Origin: Chromatium okenii
GTDB taxonomy: Bacteria > Pseudomonadota > Gammaproteobacteria > Chromatiales > Chromatiaceae
Direction: 5' to 3'
NCBI RefSeq assembly: GCF_016583745.1
Contig: NZ_NRRQ01000009.1
Location: forward strand, 27,732 to 91,731
Length of the DNA: 64,000 nucleotides
Below are positions 58,014-64,000 of this stretch, in pieces. Position numbers and translations under genes: made by a program. Positions within the stretch are counted from its first letter, which is position 1. Each line of letters begins with the position of its first letter. The notes beneath the pieces are model-generated. The model saw only the letters and a list, made by a program, of their open reading frames with translations. It was not told the DNA's origin and did not search any database.

Positions 58014-58539
58014 CAGCGGGTGGCGCCGCAGCGCGTTGAGCCTGCGCGACTTGCAGCGCGTGATGACGGGAGATTTTATCGAGCACGCCGTTGACGTATT
58101 TGTGCCCGTCGTGCGCACCGAGCAGCTTGGTCAATTCGATGGCTTCATTGATCGCCACGCGGTCGGGGATGTTGTCGGCAAATAGAATTTCAAATGCGCC
58201 GAGCCGCAAAATCGCCAACTCCACCGGATCAACTTGATCCAGCGGGCGATCCAGAAATCGCGCCAATTGCGCGTCGATGACGGTGATCTGCTGCGGCACG
58301 CCAGTCAGCAATTCTTCCAACAGTTCGAGGTTGAATTGATAACGGAGCTGCGGATCGGTCGGCGCGTCGTCATCCGCGCCAGTCAGGGACATCGCCACTG
58401 CGTCCAGCCATTCGGGATCATCAAGCAGATGGCGTTTGATCGTCAGCGGGTTGTCGCCGGTCAATTGCCATTGATACAGCGCCAGCACGGCATAACGCCG
58501 GGATTGGCGACGCGGGGTGATTTTTTCAGGAATGCTCAT
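58006..58539 (-). CDS. nusB: Transcription antitermination protein NusB
   Basis: 177 aa from ATG 58539. The start MSIPEKITPRRQSRRYAVLA and the C-terminal LRLGAFEILF...VAINEAIELTKLLG...KYVNGVLDKI are family segments. It binds boxA RNA with NusE for rRNA antitermination. It lies between ribH and thiL, the standard proteobacterial order, with four bases separating it from the ribH stop. Confidence 0.95.
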   Translation of the reverse strand: MSIPEKITPRRQSRRYAVLALYQWQLTGDNPLTIKRHLLDDPEWLDAVAMSLTGADDDAPTDPQLRYQFNLELLEELLTGVPQQITVIDAQLARFLDRPLDQVDPVELAILRLGAFEILFADNIPDRVAINEAIELTKLLGAHDGHKYVNGVLDKISRHHALQVAQAQRAAAPPADV

Positions 58540-58543
58540 CGGC

Positions 58544-59017
58544 TTAACCGAGCGCCCGCAACAAGTTCGCCATTTCCAGCGCCGAGAGCGCCGCTTCTGC
58601 GCCTTTATTGCCGGCTTTGGTGCCGGCGCGTTCAATCGCTTGTTCGATGCTATCGACCGTCAACACGCCGAACGCGACCGGTAGCCCGTATTTCAAACTG
58701 ACCTGCGCCATGCCTTTCACGCACTCGCCGGCGACATATTCAAAATGCGGCGTGCCACCGCGAATCACTGCGCCCAGCGCGATGATCGCGTCATAACCAC
58801 CTTGCGCAGCGAGCCGTTCAATCGCCACCGGCATCTCAAATGCGCCGGGCACGCGCACGATGGTCAATTGCTCATCGCTGACGCCGTGCCGCCGCAGCGC
58901 ATCAAGTGCGCCCTGTTCGAGACTGTCCACCACAAAGCTGTTCCAGCGGGCGACGACGAGACAAAACCGCATCTCGCTGGCTGCACAAAAATTGCCTTCT
59001 ATCGTTTTGATTGTCAT
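58544..59017 (-). CDS. ribH: 6,7-dimethyl-8-ribityllumazine synthase
   Basis: 157 aa from ATG 59017; a GTG one codon upstream is in frame. [49 protein letters not shown] and [21 protein letters not shown] are lumazine synthase segments; the His in the PHFEYV segment is part of the active site. It condenses the RibB product with the pyrimidine from the RibA branch. Confidence 0.96.
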   Translation of the reverse strand: MTIKTIEGNFCAASEMRFCLVVARWNSFVVDSLEQGALDALRRHGVSDEQLTIVRVPGAFEMPVAIERLAAQGGYDAIIALGAVIRGGTPHFEYVAGECVKGMAQVSLKYGLPVAFGVLTVDSIEQAIERAGTKAGNKGAEAALSALEMANLLRALG

Positions 59018-59032
59018 CACAAAAATCTCCGG

Positions 59033-60163
59033 TTAAACCGACCGTCCGCCGGTGTATTCGACCACTTCCAAATCAAAGCCAGAAATGGCGTGCATTGCTT
59101 TCGGGGCGCTCATCACCCGCATTTTCCGCACGCCCAAATCCGCCAAAATCTGCGCCCCAATGCCGTAGGTGCGCAGCTCGTTGCGATCTTGCGGACGACT
59201 GGGCGCTGGCGCGTCGTCATCTTGAGGTTGCAACTCTTTCAATCGCGCCAGCACGTCAGCGGGGCGGTCGCGGTTGCGCAAAATTACGATCACGCCCTCA
59301 CCAGCGGCAGCGATTTGGTGCATCACCTCTCGCAGCGGCCAGCCGCAGCCGGGGCGCACGGTTTCAAACAGATCGCAGAGGGTATTTTGCAAATGTACCC
59401 GCACCAGCGTTGGACGCTCCGGGCTGATGTCGCCGAGCGTGAGGGCAAGATGGATGTCGTTGTCGATGCTGTCGCGGTACGCCACCAGCCGAAAGGTGCC
59501 TTCCGCAGTCGGCAGATCGCAGGCGCACTCGCGCAGCACGGCTTTTTCATGGCGGACGCGATATTGAATCAGGTCGGCGATGGTGCCGATTTTCAAACCG
59601 TGCGTGTGCGCAAAGAGTTCTAAATCTGCGCGTCGCGCCATCGTGCCGTCGTCGTTGAGAATTTCGACGATGGCGGCAGCGGGGCTGAATCCCGCCAGCC
59701 GCGCTAAATCACAGCCAGCTTCGGTGTGACCGGCGCGGACGAGGACGCCGCCGGGCTGCGCCATGAGCGGGAAAATGTGCCCGGGCTGTACCAAGTCTTT
59801 GGCGCTGGCGGTGGCAGCGACTGCGGCGCGGATGGTCACAGCGCGATCCGCAGCGGAGATGCCGGTGGTGACGCCGTGCGCAGCTTCAATCGACACGGTG
59901 AAGGCGGTTGAATGTGCGGCTTGGTTGTCGTTGACCATCAGCGGCAGGCGCAGCCGTTCACAGCGGTCTTTGGTCAAGGTGAGGCAAATCAGACCGCGCC
60001 CGTATTTGGCCATGAAATTGATTGCTTCTGGCGTCACGCAATCGGCGGCGAGAAGCAGATCGCCTTCGTTTTCCCGATCTTCGTCGTCCATGATGATGAC
60101 CATCCGCCCTTGGCGCAGGTCGGCGATGATGTCTTCAGTGCTGTTTAAGCCGGTGCTGCTCAT
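59033..60163 (-). CDS. ribB: 3,4-dihydroxy-2-butanone 4-phosphate synthase with degenerate GTP cyclohydrolase II-like domain
   Basis: 376 aa from ATG 60163; an in-frame ATG at 60184 is also possible. N-terminal DHBP synthase domain is intact: [50 protein letters not shown]. The C-terminal half aligns with RibA but the zinc cysteines of GTP cyclohydrolase II (the E-C-x-TGD...RCDCG region) are missing: it reads [12 protein letters not shown], then [10 protein letters not shown]. So GTP cyclohydrolase II activity is unlikely. I found no FMN riboswitch upstream. Confidence 0.92.
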   Translation of the reverse strand: MSSTGLNSTEDIIADLRQGRMVIIMDDEDRENEGDLLLAADCVTPEAINFMAKYGRGLICLTLTKDRCERLRLPLMVNDNQAAHSTAFTVSIEAAHGVTTGISAADRAVTIRAAVAATASAKDLVQPGHIFPLMAQPGGVLVRAGHTEAGCDLARLAGFSPAAAIVEILNDDGTMARRADLELFAHTHGLKIGTIADLIQYRVRHEKAVLRECACDLPTAEGTFRLVAYRDSIDNDIHLALTLGDISPERPTLVRVHLQNTLCDLFETVRPGCGWPLREVMHQIAAAGEGVIVILRNRDRPADVLARLKELQPQDDDAPAPSRPQDRNELRTYGIGAQILADLGVRKMRVMSAPKAMHAISGFDLEVVEYTGGRSV

Positions 60164-60353
60164 CGTGAAACCGTGAGATGTCATGTGCGAAAAAAGACGC
60201 TTGAGTTTAACAAATGGCGGCTGCGCGTGGCGGGAACGGTGGCGCGGGAGCTGGCGCGATTATGATTTATTTACTTTGATAATCAAATCATTGCAATAAA
60301 GTGCTGGCGCAGTGATACCAATTTTTCTAGCGGCAGCGTAAGATAAAGACCTT

Positions 60354-60438
<85 letters not shown>

Positions 60439-60565
60439 TCTTCCTATTTCCGCTCCAAAAAAACTCCTCGCTTTACTTGCAACAGCTTTGCGCTGCTTGT
60501 CTGTCTTTATTCCCATCGCTTGCAAAATGTTCATCACAAAAATTCCAATTGGCATTGAGTAGCAC

Positions 60566-63500
60566 ATGACGCAAGAACATCGTATTAATCCGCGTTTTCG
60601 TACTGAGCCGCACGGCAATCATATTGACATCAATCAATTGTATGGCTACCGCGAACAGTTACGCGCCAATCGTTATCTCGCGCCGGCACTTGCCCAACAA
60701 CGCCAAACGTTGCTGGAGCGGATTGATGCGTTTTTGAATCGTTTAGATGATCCAATGCGCGTGGTGGTTGCCGGTGGGTTTAATGCAGGTAAATCAACTT
60801 TTTTGAATGCGCTGGTAAAACGCCAGTTAATGCCGGTTAAAGCGGTGCGCAGCACCTGCACCATTAACACGTTGAAAGCTGGCGACTGCGAGGAATTGAT
60901 TGTGGTGCGTCGCAATGGGCGACGTGATCGGCGCAAGTATTACAGCGATGAGCATATCCGTGAACAAATCAGCGTGTTAATGCAGCATGAACACGCCAGC
61001 ATTGCGCAGATTGAAATCTGCTGTCCCAATGATCTTTTTTTACAGCATTTCACGTTAATTGATACGCCGGGTTTAGATCATAATGCCGATGACAGCGCGA
61101 CCAGTGCTGCTGAAGTAGAACAGGCTGATGCGTTGATTTGGGTGTTGCATAATAAGGGCGCAGAAAAACTCGATCACGAACAGATTTTGCGCTTTCGTGC
61201 TGCGAATCCTGACAGCCCCGTGATTGTAATTCTGAATCAAATCGACAGTTTAGAACAAGATGAATGTGACGATGCGCTGGCGGCAGTGAAAAGCAAACTT
61301 GGGGCGCACGTTTCAGCGATCTTTCCGCTTTCGGCGCGATTGGCGTATGAGGGACAACGCGACCGCAATCAATTAAAAATTGACGATAGCCGCTTTTTTG
61401 AGTTAAATCAGCACCTGCATTTGCACCTGTTCAATCAGTATCGTGATTTGCAGGAAAAGATTCGTTTTAACCAACGGAGCAAGTCGCTTTTGCATGACTT
61501 GCGCCATTTTTTACAGACCAACGGGAGCGCCGAACGCATGGGCACGGTTGATATTACTCCGACTATTCAGCAGGCACGCGAGCGTTATCAAAAGCAGAAA
61601 GCTGACATTGATAAAAAGTTGAAAAAAGGTCTGAGTAAAAATCGAGGTCTGAGTAAAAATCGATTTAATTCGCGAAATCAGCGTTTTCATCAAAGTACCG
61701 CCATTAAAGCGGAACTGGTCAACATTCTGACATGCACGAGAGACTTGATTCAATCTGAAGAATCATTATCGAAAACGGATAAAGATAATTTAGATATACT
61801 GATTGAAAAAATCAGAAACGGTAAATTTCGCTTGGGCGTATTCGGAAGCATGAAAGCAGGGAAATCGACCTTCATTAACACGCTGCTTGATTGTGGTGAA
61901 TTGTTACCCGTCGATGAAAGACGCTGTACAGCGGCGCATACTGTTGTTGCTTTCGCGGATATCAATAATCCAGCAGGTAGTGTGCGCATTGTATGGAAAA
62001 AACGCAGCGAATTATTACAGGAGCTACAAGAGAGTTTACAGCCTTTTACTGAAGACCCTTCTTTTGCAATACCAACGGATGAAAAAACTGCGGTTGAGTG
62101 GATTGAAAAACAGCAGTCGCACTGGATTGAGCATCTTAGCCAACGGGATAATTGGAATTTGACGAAAACCCTCTTGAGAAAAAAACAGGATGCCCTGCTT
62201 TTGCTCGAAGCATTGCCGCAATACGAAACAATCCAAACGGATTATACACAGACACGTGGATTATTGACTCAGATCATGGCGGATAAATCCGCAATACGTT
62301 TGGTGAATAATCTGGTGTTATATCAGGATTTGCCACTTTTGCAGCATATTGATGTAATTGATTCTCCCGGTTCCAATTCAGCGACACGGCGTGACACCAC
62401 CGTTGCGCAGGAGCTGATTAAAACTTCTGACGCGCTATTGTTTTTGAGTGAAGCAGCAACCGCCTTTGAAAAACAGGATGAGATAGATTTATTGCATCAT
62501 TTTCGGAAAGATGTTCCGGAAGATAATCTCAACAAACTCTTCATTGTCGCTACTAAGGTTGATTTGTCGAAAAGAGCATCCGAAGAGATTGTACAAACAA
62601 TCAGCGAGCTTTTGGCTGAACTATTCAAGGGTCAATTGACTGCCGCCAGAATTTATCCGCTTTCATGTCATACCGGATTGAATTTCGAGCATTTTACTGC
62701 TGATCTGAACCGCTTTTTGCAAGAGGAAAAAGATCGAACCTATTTAGTTAGTACCAACACACAGGTGGAAATTTTACTCAAGGGATTGATTGCCATCTAT
62801 GAAAACGAGCTGAGCAAAAAAGAGGAATCATTGGAACGAATTGAGCAGAAGATTGACGCGTTCCAGAAGGATAAAGAAAAGATAAAAAATCTGTTTGATG
62901 AATGGATTCCTGTTTGGTATCGGGATGTCGTAACACGCAGTAAAGGGAAGGACGAGTTCACTTTTCAGAACACTTTAAATCGCCTTCACAAGCAACAAAT
63001 TGGAACATTCAAAGACGATTTAGTTGCACAACTGAACACCCGAGAGGATAAGTCTGGTGATGGTGCGAAGCCTGTCATGGCTTCCGCAGCGACTGCTTAT
63101 ATTAAAGACCTCATGGGCAAAACGGTTCAGGAGATACAAAACAAGATTGAAACAGTGATCGGAGCAACGAATCAATTATTTGATGATCAGCTCATTTTGG
63201 CTAAAGGAAGGCTAGAAAAGGACTACGGCGTTTCTCAAACCAATTTGAGCATTGATTCCTCCAGTTATTCTTTTGGCGATAAAGATATTGGAGATTTTAA
63301 AACTTCTCGCTATGATTGGGAAACTGGATTAGTGTTAGCCACTGCTTTCGGTGTTGGTGGCGCAGCACTTGGCGCTGGTGTGGGCTGGGCAGCAGTAGGT
63401 CTTGGTCTAGCTTCTACTGTTTTTTGGCCATTAGGAGTGCTTGCAGGCATAGGAGTAGCTCTTGGTTTTTCAAGTGGATCGGGTGTAGAAAAACCCGAAG

Positions 63501-63829
63501 AACTGGCTGATATGGTAGTAGACAGCCTGAACGAAAAAATACCCTTAAAGGAACCAAAGGGCAAATGGAAACCATTGAAGCAGTTGTTTGATGACAGCCT
63601 AGAAAAGAGGGTGAAATCTCTTATAGACAGCAGAAAAGAACTTCTCAACAGAGTTCTGAATGACATTCAGCAACAGCTCAACAGCCAGTTACAGGAACAA
63701 CAGAAAACTGAGGCAGAGAAGAAATTGCTTGAAGCCAATCGGCAACAGGTTGACGAGGAATTGAAGTTTTTGAAGGACGAGCAAGCAGCAGTGGGACAAC
63801 GCATTGAAGCGGTATATGGCGGGCGTTAA
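60566..63829 (+). CDS. Double-GTPase bacterial dynamin-like protein
   Basis: 1087 aa with two dynamin-type GTPase domains in one chain. First: P-loop GGFNAGKST (residues 70-78), DTPG (166-169), NQID (224-227). Second: GSMKAGKST (about 427-435), DSPGSNS (about 597), ATKVD (about 660). Helical stalk regions lie between and after. A glycine-rich hydrophobic stretch (about 921-968: FGVGGAALGAGVGWAAVGLG...) is the likely membrane paddle, and the C-terminal ~60 residues are a coiled coil. Fused pairs occur in B. subtilis DynA; others are split LeoBC-type pairs. Roles include membrane fusion, repair and phage defence; which applies here is unknown. From about 61680 the DNA is more AT-rich. It lies between a tRNA-Leu gene and a transposase end. 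Confidence 0.92.
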   Translation: MTQEHRINPRFRTEPHGNHIDINQLYGYREQLRANRYLAPALAQQRQTLLERIDAFLNRLDDPMRVVVAGGFNAGKSTFLNALVKRQLMPVKAVRSTCTINTLKAGDCEELIVVRRNGRRDRRKYYSDEHIREQISVLMQHEHASIAQIEICCPNDLFLQHFTLIDTPGLDHNADDSATSAAEVEQADALIWVLHNKGAEKLDHEQILRFRAANPDSPVIVILNQIDSLEQDECDDALAAVKSKLGAHVSAIFPLSARLAYEGQRDRNQLKIDDSRFFELNQHLHLHLFNQYRDLQEKIRFNQRSKSLLHDLRHFLQTNGSAERMGTVDITPTIQQARERYQKQKADIDKKLKKGLSKNRGLSKNRFNSRNQRFHQSTAIKAELVNILTCTRDLIQSEESLSKTDKDNLDILIEKIRNGKFRLGVFGSMKAGKSTFINTLLDCGELLPVDERRCTAAHTVVAFADINNPAGSVRIVWKKRSELLQELQESLQPFTEDPSFAIPTDEKTAVEWIEKQQSHWIEHLSQRDNWNLTKTLLRKKQDALLLLEALPQYETIQTDYTQTRGLLTQIMADKSAIRLVNNLVLYQDLPLLQHIDVIDSPGSNSATRRDTTVAQELIKTSDALLFLSEAATAFEKQDEIDLLHHFRKDVPEDNLNKLFIVATKVDLSKRASEEIVQTISELLAELFKGQLTAARIYPLSCHTGLNFEHFTADLNRFLQEEKDRTYLVSTNTQVEILLKGLIAIYENELSKKEESLERIEQKIDAFQKDKEKIKNLFDEWIPVWYRDVVTRSKGKDEFTFQNTLNRLHKQQIGTFKDDLVAQLNTREDKSGDGAKPVMASAATAYIKDLMGKTVQEIQNKIETVIGATNQLFDDQLILAKGRLEKDYGVSQTNLSIDSSSYSFGDKDIGDFKTSRYDWETGLVLATAFGVGGAALGAGVGWAAVGLGLASTVFWPLGVLAGIGVALGFSSGSGVEKPEELADMVVDSLNEKIPLKEPKGKWKPLKQLFDDSLEKRVKSLIDSRKELLNRVLNDIQQQLNSQLQEQQKTEAEKKLLEANRQQVDEELKFLKDEQAAVGQRIEAVYGGR
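61628..61663 (+). repeat. Exact 18-bp tandem duplication inside the dynamin gene
   Basis: GGTCTGAGTAAAAATCGA occurs twice in a row (61628-61645, 61646-61663). It encodes a repeated G-L-S-K-N-R in the helical linker between the two GTPase domains and keeps frame. Confidence 0.9.
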
Positions 63830-63840
63830 TGCGGTGGAAA

Positions 63841-63866
63841 CGTTCCCACGTTAAAGCGTGGGAACG
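63841..63866. repeat. REP-like palindrome next to an IS end
   Basis: CGTTCCCACG (63841-63850), loop TTAAAG, CGTGGGAACG (63857-63866): a perfect 10-bp inverted repeat. The type resembles short REP palindromes with a GTTCCCACG arm. It overlaps the last codons of the transposase fragment and follows the dynamin stop by 11 bp. Confidence 0.7.
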
Positions 63867-64000
63867 CTAAACATGTCAAGACCCGAGAGATTGTAGACCT
63901 GTTTTTTGAAGCGTTCGGGTTCTTTCTGCTGCCAGTTTTTCAACGCTTGCACCGGTGACACATGTCCGAGTGCTTTTTGGGGTATCTGATGGTTATACAT
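63851..64000 (-). CDS. C-terminal part of an IS481-like transposase, cut by window end
   Basis: Leftward frame open from the window end to TAA at 63851-63853, 49 residues. It begins MYNHQIPQKALGHVSPVQAL and continues KNWQQKEPERFKKQVYNLSGLD, the typical C-terminus of IS481 (and similar DDE, integrase-core) transposases: the YN..RPH/HQ..LG..P..A repeat and the KVYNLPG-like end. The last residues (MFSVPTL) read into the palindrome, so the true element may end near 63870 with the tail altered. The rest lies beyond 64000. Confidence 0.75.
   Translation of the reverse strand: MYNHQIPQKALGHVSPVQALKNWQQKEPERFKKQVYNLSGLDMFSVPTL

Noticed and set aside
60185..60353. FMN riboswitch upstream of ribB
   Set aside because: I looked for the conserved RFN-element sequence on the leftward strand and did not find it.

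Overview
The window looks like a chromosomal segment of a sulfur-oxidising gammaproteobacterium, most likely of Thiotrichales/Chromatiales type. The sulfur lifestyle is suggested by a sulfide:quinone oxidoreductase-like flavoprotein (3551-5008) and a stand-alone Sat-type ATP sulfurylase (26575-27759). The proteobacterial affiliation is suggested by PtsP, RppH, RsfS, RppH-type Nudix, an H-NS family protein, MlaFE, PilZ and two chemoreceptors. A BchO-like hydrolase (37191-38087) hints at a phototrophic relative or ancestor but does not prove phototrophy. The taxon is inference; no rRNA or other taxonomic marker lies in the window.

Layout. 1-8 kb: a periplasmic duplicated-domain protein, a ParA ATPase with a methionine-rich membrane partner, proA, the SQR-like gene with a 52-residue companion, then nadD-rsfS-folA facing apaH. 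8-19 kb: a small membrane protein, a Gfo/Idh/MocA oxidoreductase, a PilZ protein, glgX, a dCache-type chemoreceptor, a 1385-residue membrane protein and a DUF4892-OmpA protein. 19-31 kb: pta-ackA, a lone hypC, gltX, mlaFE, sat, a diguanylate cyclase, bioB and comF. 30.9-34.5 kb: a defence-like island with a HpaI-like restriction-modification pair, a MazE-type antitoxin whose MazF partner is cut to 21 codons, and a single protein joining an Mrr-type nuclease domain to a ParA/MinD ATPase. 34.5-49.6 kb: tcuB-tcuA-bchO-like, rlmB-rnr, tRNA-Leu(CAG), ptsP, rppH, a HAD phosphatase, wrbA, a CDP-alcohol phosphatidyltransferase, purM-purN and queA. 49.6-60.2 kb: an H-NS-like gene, rhlE, an RRM protein, a second chemoreceptor with maf, mltD, and the operon ribB-ribH-nusB-thiL ending in a Kunitz-domain lipoprotein. 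60.3-64 kb: tRNA-Leu(UAG), a double-GTPase dynamin-like protein, and the 3' end of an IS481-like transposase running off the window.

How the genes fit together. Housekeeping operons are intact and conventional: nadD-rsfS-folA, pta-ackA, purMN, ribB-ribH-nusB-thiL and rlmB-rnr. SQR and Sat belong to sulfide oxidation and to the APS/ATP/sulfate step. Pta-AckA and GlgX fit central carbon and glycogen turnover.

The most unusual items are: the Mrr-ParA fusion in the small defence island; the Kunitz lipoprotein that has lost exactly the Cys14-Cys38 pair; the fused two-GTPase dynamin beside a tRNA; a dispersed repeat with core GTTGTCAGTTGGCAGTTG that sits between genes and also forms the C-terminal codons of pta and perhaps comF; a strong excess of the hexamer CAATTG; and steep changes of base composition inside single genes.
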